This document shows, in pieces, positions 7,684 through 15,333 of a DNA stretch of 64,000 nt; the first letter of the stretch is position 1; each line of letters starts with the position of its first letter. Both the position numbers and the translations under genes were made by a program. Below the pieces are notes generated by a model, which saw only the letters and a list, made by a program, of their open reading frames with translations, did no database searches and was not told where the DNA came from. The stretch comes from Castellaniella sp. (GTDB lineage Bacteria > Pseudomonadota > Gammaproteobacteria > Burkholderiales > Burkholderiaceae_B). The stretch covers positions 186,001-250,000 of the forward strand of contig NZ_JAUCCU010000001.1 of NCBI RefSeq assembly GCF_034675845.1, in the 5' to 3' direction.

Positions 7684-8028
7684 ATGACCCCATCCCTTTC
7701 CTGCCCCCGCTGCAACTCCCCCCACATCACCACCCGCGATTACGCCAGCAAAGCCGGTAGCGCCATCGGCACCGTCGCAGGCGCTGCTGGCGGTGCTGCC
7801 GCCATGATGGCTGGCGCAGAAACCGGCGCAACCCTGGGCTTGGTCGCTGGCCCCATCGGCTCCATCGTAGGCGGCCTAGCGGGCGGCCTCATGGGCATGC
7901 TGCTGGGCGGCGCGACAGGCTGCGCAACTGGCCACGCTGTCGGCAGCCAGCTCGATGACCTAGTGTTCGATAACCACGAATGTCAGGACTGCGGCCACGT
8001 CTTCCGTGTCTCCGTCGCTAAACAATAG
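7684..8028 (+). CDS. Glycine-zipper membrane protein with terminal Cys pairs
   Basis: The protein has 114 residues. A CPRC pair (C7, C10) at the N-terminus and CQDC (C100, C103) at the C-terminus flank a Gly/Ala-rich double hydrophobic hairpin at about 24-90 with GxxxG repeats. The two Cys pairs could meet to form one zinc ribbon across the membrane hairpin (inference). ATG 7684 is chosen because GAGG lies 10 bp upstream; the frame is open from 7636. It lies between the defence cluster and the recombination module, divergent from the dNTPase. Confidence 0.62.
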   Translation: MTPSLSCPRCNSPHITTRDYASKAGSAIGTVAGAAGGAAAMMAGAETGATLGLVAGPIGSIVGGLAGGLMGMLLGGATGCATGHAVGSQLDDLVFDNHECQDCGHVFRVSVAKQ

Positions 8029-8063
8029 CTGACCCACCGTTTCCTTCCCTTATCACCGCATCC

Positions 8064-8095
8064 ATGCCTACAGCCTTGGCGGGCTGTAGGCATGA
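8064..8095 (+). other. Intercistronic hairpin 1 (before the DUF932 gene)
   Basis: CATGCCTACAGCC and its exact complement (13-bp stem) surround TTGGCG. A pyrimidine-rich stretch and the Shine-Dalgarno AAGGAG follow. It is the strongest of five equally placed hairpins in this module. Confidence 0.6.
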
Positions 8096-8125
8096 GCATT
8101 TCTATTCTCTTTCAAGGAGCACATC

Positions 8126-9085
8126 ATGCACCTCGTCGAATCCATGGCCTACGTCGGCCAAACTCCCTGGCATGGCCTGGGCAATGAATTGGCCCGCCGC
8201 CAGCCGCTCGAAGTCTGGGCGCAGCAGGCCGGTATGCACTGGCAGATCGAAGCCGGTGACGTGCGCTATATCGCCCAAGACGATCACCTGGGTTCCATCC
8301 ATGCCTTTCCCGGCCAAAAGGTGCTGTACCGCTCGGACACCAAGGCACCGTTGTCGGTGGTTTCCGATCGCTTCCAGGTGGTGCAACCCGAGGAAATCCT
8401 GTCCTTTTACAAGGATCTCACCGAGACGGGCGGCTACGAGCTGGAAACCGCTGGCGTACTCAAAGGCGGACGCAAGCTTTGGGCCTTGGCCCGCACTGGC
8501 CAACAAGCCGTGCTGAAAGGCCGCGATGAGGTCAATGGCTATCTGCTGCTGGCGACTGCCTGCGACGGCACACTGTCCACCACGGCCCAATTCACATCTG
8601 TACGGGTCGTGTGCAACAACACCTTGGCCATTGCCCTGGGTGACGGAGCAGGTACGGTGCGCGTCTCGCATCGCAGCGTCTTTGATCCCGACAGCGTAAA
8701 GCGTCAATTAGGCATCGCGGTATCCAGCTGGGATAGCTTCATGGTTCGCATGAAGGCCCTGGCCGACTGCAAGGTCAAGGACACCGAGGCTGAAACGTTT
8801 CTGCGCCGTGTACTGACCTATCCGGCAAGCACAGATACCCAGCAGCCGGTCATCAACAACCAGGCGCTTAAAAGCGTTCAGGGCCTCTATAACGGGCATG
8901 GCATGGGGGCTGAGTTCGGATCAGCCGCTGGCACTGCCTGGGGGCTGTTGGGCGCCGTCACCGAGTTCGTGGATCATCATCGTCGTTCCCGCAGCACCGA
9001 TCACCGGCTGGATGCCGCTTGGTTTGGCCAAGGAGCTGCCATCAAGCAAAAGGCCTGGGATGAAGCCCTCAAGCTCGTGGCATAG
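8126..9085 (+). CDS. DUF932 (phage/plasmid-like TIGR03299) protein
   Basis: This 319-residue cytoplasmic protein begins MHLVESMAYVGQTPWHGLG and continues with the DUF932 pattern (LSVVSDRFQVVQPEE, KGRDEVNGYLLL, TSVRVVCNNTL). The family is common on plasmids, phages and integrative elements, usually near recombination genes, and has no proven function. The ATG has AAGGAG 8 bp upstream, just after a 13-bp-stem hairpin. It is the first gene of the DUF932-YqaJ-RadC-Gp3-like module, all in one direction. Confidence 0.88.
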   Translation: MHLVESMAYVGQTPWHGLGNELARRQPLEVWAQQAGMHWQIEAGDVRYIAQDDHLGSIHAFPGQKVLYRSDTKAPLSVVSDRFQVVQPEEILSFYKDLTETGGYELETAGVLKGGRKLWALARTGQQAVLKGRDEVNGYLLLATACDGTLSTTAQFTSVRVVCNNTLAIALGDGAGTVRVSHRSVFDPDSVKRQLGIAVSSWDSFMVRMKALADCKVKDTEAETFLRRVLTYPASTDTQQPVINNQALKSVQGLYNGHGMGAEFGSAAGTAWGLLGAVTEFVDHHRRSRSTDHRLDAAWFGQGAAIKQKAWDEALKLVA

Positions 9086-9134
9086 GCAAGTCCCCTGTTG
9101 TTCACATCACTCCGTTAGCACCACACAACCCCAT

Positions 9135-9170
9135 GAAGCCCGGCAGCGCCCACGCGCTGACCGGGTTTCT
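9135..9170 (+). other. Intercistronic hairpin 2 (before the YqaJ gene)
   Basis: GAAGCCCGG pairs with CCGGGTTTC (one G-T pair) and encloses an inner AGCGC/GCGCT stem. TTCATTC and the Shine-Dalgarno TGGAGG follow. Placement is the same as hairpins 1 and 3-5. Confidence 0.55.
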
Positions 9171-9190
9171 TCATTCTGGAGGTTTTCATC

Positions 9191-10180
9191 ATGGCATTAC
9201 CCAAGCGACAGCCAGACACGCGCCCGGCACTGCGCCTGGTCGATACGCGCACCATCGAGCGGGCCGAATGGCTGGAAGTCCGCAAGACCGGCATTGGCGG
9301 CTCGGATGCAGCAGCAGCGGTGGGGCTTTCTCCCTATAAAAGCCCTCTGGAGCTTTGGCTGGAGAAGACCAACCGCGACGCAACACTGCCCAAACCAGAT
9401 CCCCAGGACACCACAGAGCCCGTGTACTGGGGCACGCTGCTGGAGCCGATTGTTGCAGCCGCCTATACGCAGCAGACCGGGCGCAAGGTGCGCAAGGTCA
9501 ACGCTGTCCTGCAACACCCGCAATACCCCTGGATGCTGGCGAACCTCGACCGCGAAGTGATTAGCAATTCCGCCGTGCAAATTCTGGAATGCAAAACCAC
9601 CGGGGAATACGGTGCACGGCTCTGGCGCGAGGGCGTCCCTGAATATGTCCAGCTTCAAGTTCAGCACCAGTTGGCCGTCACCGGCAAGCGGGCCGCCGAC
9701 GTGGCCGTGCTGCTATGCGGCCAACGGCTTGACGTGTACCGCATAGAGCGTGACGACGAGTTGATTGGCCGCTTGATCCAGCTTGAAGCTCAATTCTGGG
9801 ATTACGTCGTGCGTGACATTCCGCCCCCAGCGGACGGCTCGGTATCAGCAGATCGGGCCTTGCGCTGCTTATACCCAGGCCACGGCGGCGCAGTGGACTT
9901 CAGCGACGACCGGACGCTCTCGGCCACCTTCGCCGATCTTGTCATGATGCAGGCCGACCTCAAAGATCGGGAAGCCCATGCCGAGAAAATGAAGCAAACC
10001 CTGCTGCAAGCCATGGGCAATGCCGAATCGGCCCAATTCGAGACTGGTCGGATCAGCTTCAAGCGCAGCAAGGATGCCACGTCCTTGGATGTTGAACGGC
10101 TGCTGCTGGATTACCCCGATCTGGCGGTGCAATACGCCCGCACGCGGCCTGGATCGCGGCGCTTTCGGGTGCTGGCCTGA
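9191..10180 (+). CDS. YqaJ-family viral recombinase (lambda-exonuclease-like nuclease)
   Basis: The protein has 329 residues with the YqaJ domain in about 24-175. WLEVRKTGIGGSDAAAAVG is the family start. The PD-(D/E)xK nuclease centre is visible as E85 in GTLLEP, D120 in ANLDRE, and E133-C-K135 in ILECKT. Such enzymes resect double-stranded ends for single-strand annealing recombination. The C-terminal part is less conserved. The neighbouring RadC and Gp3-like genes support a recombination module; no RecT/Bet/Erf annealing protein is visible nearby. Confidence 0.9.
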   Translation: MALPKRQPDTRPALRLVDTRTIERAEWLEVRKTGIGGSDAAAAVGLSPYKSPLELWLEKTNRDATLPKPDPQDTTEPVYWGTLLEPIVAAAYTQQTGRKVRKVNAVLQHPQYPWMLANLDREVISNSAVQILECKTTGEYGARLWREGVPEYVQLQVQHQLAVTGKRAADVAVLLCGQRLDVYRIERDDELIGRLIQLEAQFWDYVVRDIPPPADGSVSADRALRCLYPGHGGAVDFSDDRTLSATFADLVMMQADLKDREAHAEKMKQTLLQAMGNAESAQFETGRISFKRSKDATSLDVERLLLDYPDLAVQYARTRPGSRRFRVLA

Positions 10181-10216
10181 GCACCCGCCCTACCTGCCTT
10201 GCAGGCCCCCCACGAC

Positions 10217-10238
10217 ATGCCGCCATCACGGGCGGCAT
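10217..10238 (+). other. Intercistronic hairpin 3 (before radC)
   Basis: ATGCCGCC and GGCGGCAT form an 8-bp stem around ATCACG. TTTCTATTCT follows, then the Shine-Dalgarno AAGGAGG. TTTCTATTCT also follows hairpin 1, so the two leaders share sequence as well as shape. Confidence 0.58.
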
Positions 10239-10269
10239 TTTCTATTCTGCTTTCAGAAGGAGGTGGCCC

Positions 10270-10770
10270 ATGCGCTACCGAAAATTCAAAGCGAGCGAAA
10301 TTCAGGGCTTATACGTCCTGGATTCGACCGTAATGAGCGAAGGTGACATTCTGGCCATGGCGCGTCAGCTCTCACGCGACCGGCTCGCCAAAGGCCGGTT
10401 TCTGGTGACACCGGAACGCACCAAGGATTACCTGCAAAACTTGATGCAGGACTACGAACACGAAGTCTTTGCCATGGTCCTGCTCGATAGCATGCAGCGA
10501 ATCATCGGCTTTCATGAACTCTTCCGGGGCACGATCAATACGTCTGCCGTCTACCCCCGCGAAGTCGTCAAGCTTGCCTTGGCAAACAACGCGGTAGCAG
10601 CAATCTTTGCCCACAACCACCCTTCGGGCGTGTCCGCCCCCAGCCCCGCAGACATTGAGACCACCCAGCGTTTGAAAAGCGCCCTGGCGCTGGTGGAGAT
10701 CCGCGTACTGGATCACATCGTTGTTGGACGCTACGGCAGCACGTCACTGGCTGAAATCGGCCGCATGTAG
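10270..10770 (+). CDS. radC: RadC-family JAB/MPN domain protein
   Basis: The protein has 166 residues and consists mainly of the RadC JAB/MPN metalloprotease-like domain. It lacks the N-terminal helix-hairpin-helix of chromosomal RadC, as is usual for mobile-element copies. The JAMM motif is complete: E83 in GFHELFRG, H115-x-H117 in AHNHPSG, S125 and D128. The biochemical function of RadC remains unsettled; island copies are often annotated as DNA repair proteins. AAGGAGG is 9 bp before the ATG. Confidence 0.88.
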   Translation: MRYRKFKASEIQGLYVLDSTVMSEGDILAMARQLSRDRLAKGRFLVTPERTKDYLQNLMQDYEHEVFAMVLLDSMQRIIGFHELFRGTINTSAVYPREVVKLALANNAVAAIFAHNHPSGVSAPSPADIETTQRLKSALALVEIRVLDHIVVGRYGSTSLAEIGRM

Positions 10771-10808
10771 CCAATCCGACGCTACCAATTCCATCTATTT
10801 CCCTACAT

Positions 10809-10825
10809 GCCCGCCGTCAACGGGC
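10809..10825 (+). other. Intercistronic hairpin 4 (before the Gp3-like gene)
   Basis: GCCCG and CGGGC form a short stem. TGCTTTAATTT and the Shine-Dalgarno CAGGAG follow. This is the weakest of the five hairpins. Confidence 0.4.
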
Positions 10826-10850
10826 TGCTTTAATTTACAGGAGCCTCACC

Positions 10851-11750
10851 ATGCTGAAAGGCTTTGTCATTACGCCGCCCATCATCGGGCGCATCTCCAT
10901 AGGCCGCGTCGTTGAGAAAAACGGCAAGCGCCTGCCAGAAAAAGACGATCAATTCACCATCACCACCCAGGTACAGAACCACGATGGCTGGCTGCTGCAT
11001 CCGGCCCATGAAGCCGAGTTAAAACGCACCCAGACCGCCAAGCTGCGAGCCATCCAGATCATGCTGCCTTTCAATGATCCTGATCTCAACCTGCGTGCTG
11101 AATATGCACAATTCGACCGCCAGACAGGGCGGCCTATTGCAGTCAGTGATGGGGTGACTTGCCAGCGCCGCACCTCTCAAGGGATGGAAACCGTTACCTG
11201 CGCCAGCACTCAGGACTGCTGCCTGCGACTGGCCGACACAAAGCCCTATGGACGACTGTACGTCAAGGTCGGTGGTGGGGACGATCTGGGTGTCTTTATT
11301 TTTCGCACGACTTCTTACAACTCGATCCGCACGCTGGCTGCCCGCCTGCGCTATTACGCAGCGGTCTCAGGTGGGCTGCTGGCGACCCTGCCGCTGGAAC
11401 TGAAGCTGCGCAGCAAATCGACCACGCAAAGCTACCGCACCCCCATCTATTACGTCGATCTGGTCATCCGCGACGACATGGCGCTGCCCGAGGCGATTCA
11501 GGCGGCACGGCAAGCCGATGCAGCACGTCAAGCCCAGGGCTTTGATCAAGCGGCCCTGGATGAGGCGGCTCGGCTGGGCTTTGGCAATGGATCATTCGAG
11601 GACACCGAAGACGATCTATCGACTGTTGCAGAGGAATTTTTTCCTGAACAGTCTGGCGCAGAACCCGCCCCCACTGCCAGCGATCAACACCTCCAACCTC
11701 GTTCGTTGGCGGACAAGCTCAAGGACAAGACTGAAAAAGCCGCCGCTTAG
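10851..11750 (+). CDS. Gp3-like (recombination directionality factor-like) Cys protein
   Basis: The protein has 299 residues. Its layout resembles the Gp3-like family defined on the phage phiC31 directionality factor: GRISIGRV near the start, DQFTITT at 33-39, a Cys cluster C104, C117, C123, C124, then GVFIFRTTSYNSIRTLAARL and LPLELKL. Island homologues are usually annotated as hydrolase or metal-binding protein. No serine integrase is present, so a role with the YqaJ nuclease in recombination or annealing is more plausible (inference). The tail 230-299 is acidic and low complexity. CAGGAG precedes the ATG. Confidence 0.62.
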   Translation: MLKGFVITPPIIGRISIGRVVEKNGKRLPEKDDQFTITTQVQNHDGWLLHPAHEAELKRTQTAKLRAIQIMLPFNDPDLNLRAEYAQFDRQTGRPIAVSDGVTCQRRTSQGMETVTCASTQDCCLRLADTKPYGRLYVKVGGGDDLGVFIFRTTSYNSIRTLAARLRYYAAVSGGLLATLPLELKLRSKSTTQSYRTPIYYVDLVIRDDMALPEAIQAARQADAARQAQGFDQAALDEAARLGFGNGSFEDTEDDLSTVAEEFFPEQSGAEPAPTASDQHLQPRSLADKLKDKTEKAAA

Positions 11751-11776
11751 AGCCTCCCTTGACCGCCTCATTAATC

Positions 11777-11801
11777 AGCCTAGCGCCCAACCCGCTGGGC
11801 T
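11777..11801 (+). terminator. Intercistronic hairpin 5, terminator-like
   Basis: AGCCTAGC pairs with GCTGGGCT (one wobble pair). TCTTTTTT follows directly and then the Shine-Dalgarno GGAG of the next gene. It has intrinsic-terminator form yet lies only 20 bp before a start codon, so it may act as an attenuator. Confidence 0.55.
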
Positions 11802-11820
11802 TCTTTTTTGGAGCACCACC

Positions 11821-12141
11821 ATGTCACCAGACACAGCACTCACCACCCGAAAAACCAGATTCTCGCTGGGCAAAATACGGATCACCGCCGCAGCCATCTT
11901 AGCTCTGGAAGCCACGGCAACTGAAGGTGTTTTTTTGCTGCACAGACATCTTCACAGAGACTGGGGAGATCTCAGCGCTCAAGACATCCTGCAAAACGAA
12001 ATCGCACTGCTTCTGGACATGCGAGTACTGTCGCGCTACGCCCTAGCCAAGAACACTGAAATTTGGATCATCACAGACGCTGACCGGAGGACGACAACCA
12101 TCATGGTGCCTGATGCCGATCTTGCGCAATACCCGCGTTAG
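11821..12141 (+). CDS. Conserved island-associated small protein
   Basis: The protein has 106 residues and contains RFSLGKIRITAAAILAL, a DWGDL motif and NTEIWIITDADRRTTTIMVP. This matches in outline a small protein often annotated as plasmid-related in integrative elements; function unknown. ATG 11821 is preferred because GGAG precedes it; the frame is open from 11518 inside the previous gene. It is the last plus-strand gene of the recombination module. Confidence 0.65.
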   Translation: MSPDTALTTRKTRFSLGKIRITAAAILALEATATEGVFLLHRHLHRDWGDLSAQDILQNEIALLLDMRVLSRYALAKNTEIWIITDADRRTTTIMVPDADLAQYPR

Positions 12142-12152
12142 CTGCTACGGCT

Positions 12153-12494
12153 TTACCCCAGGCGGACAACCAGACGTTCCACGATCTCCAAGATCATAGC
12201 TCTGTCTCCATGCGCCAGCCCTGACAGCAAGCGCTCAAGATGCCGGGCCTGATCCGTGGGCCGTGCGCTGGTCTCTGTAACCAAATCAGCCACATCACAC
12301 TGGAATATTTCGGCGAACTCTCCCAGGCGAATCACCGTTGGCAGCACGATGCCGCGTTCGATTCGCGACACCGCTTCAACGCCAATTTTCAAGCGCTCGG
12401 CAACCTGCTCCTGGGTCAGTTCGCAAGCCATCCGGCGCTTTGCAATCGCACGACCAACCAACCCAGCCAACCGCTTCATCTCAATCTCGGGCAT
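12153..12494 (-). CDS. XRE-family helix-turn-helix regulator
   Basis: The protein has 113 residues. Residues 10-68 are a Cro/CI-type helix-turn-helix (ELTQEQVAERLKIGVEAVSR, IERG, LGEFAEIF). The C-terminal 40 residues are helical and could dimerise. The ATG has a strong GGAGGTGG Shine-Dalgarno. It converges on the recombination module with an 11-bp gap and diverges from the zinc-ribbon membrane gene. It probably binds the repeats at 12554-12581 and controls itself and the neighbour. Confidence 0.85.
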   Translation of the reverse strand: MPEIEMKRLAGLVGRAIAKRRMACELTQEQVAERLKIGVEAVSRIERGIVLPTVIRLGEFAEIFQCDVADLVTETSARPTDQARHLERLLSGLAHGDRAMILEIVERLVVRLG

Positions 12495-12549
12495 ACCACC
12501 TCCACTTCCATCCGGGATGGTCTGGTATCACCTTAGTCAGATGAAGGAC

Positions 12550-12590
12550 TTATAAAGTTGTTAATCAACCTTTAAAGTTGTATAAAGCTG
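12550..12590. promoter_or_regulatory. Probable operator with AAAGTTGT direct repeats
   Basis: AAAGTTGT occurs at 12554-12561 and 12574-12581, a spacing of 20 bp or two helical turns, within an AT-rich divergent intergenic region. It is a candidate operator for the XRE regulator at 12153-12494. Confidence 0.4.
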
Positions 12591-12647
12591 TGATTACATT
12601 GACTCACAAACAATCTTCAACACGACACTTTTGCATAAGGACTTGAT

Positions 12648-12989
12648 ATGGCCATGATTTTCTGCCGAGGATGCGGCAAAGAGATACACGACAGCGCAAC
12701 AGCCTGCCCCCACTGCGGGGCAACTCAATCCGGTAGCAGCAGCGGACAACAAGGGTCAAAGTGGATGGCTATCACAGCCCTGGTTCTAGGGATCTTTGCC
12801 ATCCTGGCAACGATGGCGGCATTCGCAGACGGAGCCGATTCCGAGCAAATCCTTGGGATCATCCTATTTGGGGTCGTCAGCCTTGTTTTCGCAATCATCA
12901 GCTTGGTTCAAAAACGGTGGGGAAAAGGTCTTTCCATCGCGGGAATCGTCATGTCTGCCATCAGCTTACTGGCTCTTTTCGGAGCCTGA
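12648..12989 (+). CDS. Zinc-ribbon inner-membrane protein
   Basis: The protein has 113 residues. A zinc ribbon with C6-x2-C9 and C20-x2-C23 is followed by a Ser/Gly linker and three hydrophobic segments at about 38-57, 66-87 and 93-112. The layout resembles small zinc-ribbon/DUF4190-like membrane proteins of unknown function. AAGGA precedes the ATG. It is divergent from the XRE gene and first of four envelope-type genes in this part of the island. Confidence 0.68.
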   Translation: MAMIFCRGCGKEIHDSATACPHCGATQSGSSSGQQGSKWMAITALVLGIFAILATMAAFADGADSEQILGIILFGVVSLVFAIISLVQKRWGKGLSIAGIVMSAISLLALFGA

Positions 12990-13123
12990 ATCGTTTCTCA
13001 CTACACGATGCATCTCGATGTCTGAGACGCATACAGCAACGCCATGGCCGTACTTTCCCGGTGCGGCCATGGCTAGTCTGCTGATTTCTTATCCCAAAAA
13101 GACAATCCTCACAGAAAGCATCT

Positions 13124-13903
13124 ATGTCTACCCAATACACTTCTTACAGCCAGGTCCCTTGGTACCGGAAATGGTGGTTCGCCATCATTGGTGCAGTTAT
13201 CTTCATGCCAGCCATTATCGTCATGGCGTTTTTTGGTAATTTTTACTTTTCCAAAAAAGGCGAAATCCAAGCCTTTCCAAAGTGGTACAAGTTTGTGCTT
13301 CTCGGATTTTTTATTTTAGCCATCATCGGCTCCATCCTGGAAACCAAGCAAATAAACTCAGAAAGCCAAGAGACGTCTAAATCCTCTCATACCAAAATAT
13401 CTGAAGCAGAGCTGAAGGCAATGTTTCAAGAGGCGTTAAACAAACCCACCAAGCCCGCAGCGCCGGAAGCTGCTCAAGAGAATTCGACGAATGCCACTCC
13501 AGCAGACAAGCATGCAGCATGCCCTAATGACAAGCTCATCTTTGCTTGCACCACGGCGAAAGGTAAAGCGGTAGCGGTATGTGATTCTGGGGAAACCCTG
13601 CAGTACAACTTTGGCAAAAAAGGCCAATCGCCTGAACTCTCCCTTTCCGTGCCTCGTTCTGAAGCCAGTACATTCCAGTGGGACGGCCGAGGAAACAGCA
13701 TCACCTACAGCGTACAAATCCCAAATGGGAATACCGCTTATGAAGTATTTGTCTCTACGGACAGAATGAGCGAGGAGCACGAAATGGTTGCTGGCATCAA
13801 CGTTGAAGTATCAGGCCAGCATGTTTCTACGATTACTTGCCAAATTGATACCTTACAGCACGATATAGAGGATATTTCTCTCAAACCAGTTGAGTGGCAA
13901 TAA
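13124..13903 (+). CDS. Membrane-anchored exported protein, unknown
   Basis: The protein has 259 residues. Two hydrophobic segments (about 17-40 and 54-71) precede a Ser/Lys/Pro-rich linker at 75-130 and a soluble domain with four Cys (ACPNDKLIFACTTAKG and later VCDSG, ITCQ), likely disulfide-bonded beta structure outside the inner membrane. I do not recognise the family. Base composition is AT-rich for the region. There is no evident relation to conjugation or phage structural genes. Confidence 0.58.
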   Translation: MSTQYTSYSQVPWYRKWWFAIIGAVIFMPAIIVMAFFGNFYFSKKGEIQAFPKWYKFVLLGFFILAIIGSILETKQINSESQETSKSSHTKISEAELKAMFQEALNKPTKPAAPEAAQENSTNATPADKHAACPNDKLIFACTTAKGKAVAVCDSGETLQYNFGKKGQSPELSLSVPRSEASTFQWDGRGNSITYSVQIPNGNTAYEVFVSTDRMSEEHEMVAGINVEVSGQHVSTITCQIDTLQHDIEDISLKPVEWQ

Positions 13904-14026
13904 ACAATTGACCACTTAGCTCTTCCAAAAAATTCATCAAAAATCATCTCACTCGATTCCTGAGCAATAGATTCTTGAGATCACGCCTTAGTCCTATTTA
14001 TGAAACTCTTAGCTGATCAAAAACCT

Positions 14027-14683
14027 ATGAAAGCCATTCGCTATCCGCTTATCCTAGCCGCTGTCGCATTCCTATCCGCTTGCTCAAGCAGCCCTTCAGA
14101 TGGAGACATCAAAGAAGCCCTAAGCATTGAGCTTTTAAAAGGTTGCCCCTCTCTATCAATTAGCAAAGCCACAAAAATAAATGGCATACCAGATACAAAA
14201 AGTGACAAAATATATGGCATTGAAACTGAGTTTACTGTCGAATTAAAACCAATTAAAGAAAACAAAAAAATAGCCTCCGACCTTCCCGGACACATCAAAG
14301 AAATTCAAAAAATGCAGTCACAGTATGAACGCAGAATCCAGCGAGAGAAGGAAATCAAGCAGGAGAATCGCAATCTTGATTATGAACAAATCACAGAAAT
14401 GATAGAAAGTGACCCCGAACTTCAAAAACTAAAAGCAGAGGTAGGTGCTTTTAATGAAATCTATCCATATTTTTACACCAGAAAAGGCTACGAGGAGCAA
14501 ATTCTAAGAGACGCTATGGTCAAGCGCATAGAGGTTCAATGCCTCCCACTAGGGATAGCCGCAGGTTTCACCCTTAGGTATCTACCAAAAGAAGCAACAG
14601 ATTTCAAAGATAATTTTTATACAAAATTCAAAGGGACTTTCATTCTAAGAAAAACTGACAACGGATGGCGCATTGCCAACTAA
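14027..14683 (+). CDS. Putative lipoprotein of the island
   Basis: The protein has 218 residues. The start at 14027 gives a clean lipoprotein signal (MKAIRYPLILAAVAFLSAC with lipobox LSAC); a longer start at 14000 is possible. The mature part is Lys/Glu-rich and helical at 75-140 and ends in FILRKTDNGWRIAN, a beta-type ending common in small periplasmic lipoproteins. The family is not recognised. Strong AT bias suggests a different origin from the recombination module. Confidence 0.58.
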   Translation: MKAIRYPLILAAVAFLSACSSSPSDGDIKEALSIELLKGCPSLSISKATKINGIPDTKSDKIYGIETEFTVELKPIKENKKIASDLPGHIKEIQKMQSQYERRIQREKEIKQENRNLDYEQITEMIESDPELQKLKAEVGAFNEIYPYFYTRKGYEEQILRDAMVKRIEVQCLPLGIAAGFTLRYLPKEATDFKDNFYTKFKGTFILRKTDNGWRIAN

Positions 14684-14789
14684 CGTTACATAAATTAGAG
14701 CCCAGGCCATATAGTTGAAAGCCACACTAAATAATAAATGGCCTGGATAATATCATCCAACCAGATTAGCAAATATACTTTATAAAATC

Positions 14790-15269
14790 ATGGGAATTAT
14801 TGGATTTATCGGAACTATCATTGCTTTAGGCTCTTTCTACGTTATGTCCAGAGCCAGCCGCATCCTGCTGTCCGCATTATTAGCAGGCAGCCTGTATTAC
14901 TGGTATTCAATCTCGGCTGTATTCCATGGTGGCAGCGGCCCAGACATGAGCGAATTAAAGTTTGCAGGGACACTCTTAAGCGCAAACATAGGCGGTTTCG
15001 TAGTTGCAACTGTCCTGGGTATCATGAAAAAGAACAGCACTGACGACGCTCATTACTCAGCGCGAAGAAAGGCCCTTTTTATGTTCCTGGCCAAATGGGG
15101 AGGAATTTATGCAGCCTATTCCTTTGTCGGTGGAAAGCTGATTGACCTCGCGCTCGGTGAGGATGGTGCTGGGTGGTTTATCATGCGGGTATGGGGGCTG
15201 TACGGATTTATTGCACTTTTACTTCTGTGGCTCATCTTTAAGCGGAATCGTGGTTCTGCAAAGCAATAA
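14790..15269 (+). CDS. Four-helix inner-membrane protein, unknown
   Basis: The protein has 159 residues with hydrophobic segments at about 3-18, 25-45, 60-78, 95-118 and 128-150. No known motif is seen. It follows the lipoprotein gene after 106 bp, a gap holding a loose inverted repeat CCAGGCCAT/ATGGCCTGG. Together with 12648, 13124 and 14027 it makes a run of four envelope-type genes. Confidence 0.5.
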   Translation: MGIIGFIGTIIALGSFYVMSRASRILLSALLAGSLYYWYSISAVFHGGSGPDMSELKFAGTLLSANIGGFVVATVLGIMKKNSTDDAHYSARRKALFMFLAKWGGIYAAYSFVGGKLIDLALGEDGAGWFIMRVWGLYGFIALLLLWLIFKRNRGSAKQ

Positions 15270-15333
15270 CTTCTGCAAAAAAAACCGCCGATTGCCCTGT
15301 ACCGCCAGCAGGTGGACGACCTGATAAAGCCAA

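Noticed and set aside
7451..7687. Plus-strand frame opposite the start of the dNTPase gene
   Set aside because: No ribosome-binding site and no coding character; it is antisense to the N-terminal region of the dNTPase.
8000..12200. CRISPR array suggested by repeated hairpins
   Set aside because: The hairpins differ in sequence and are separated by whole genes; no direct repeat-spacer pattern exists in the window.
14701..14749. CCAGGCCAT/ATGGCCTGG inverted repeat as a terminator
   Set aside because: The loop is about 30 bases and no T-run follows, so it is weak evidence.
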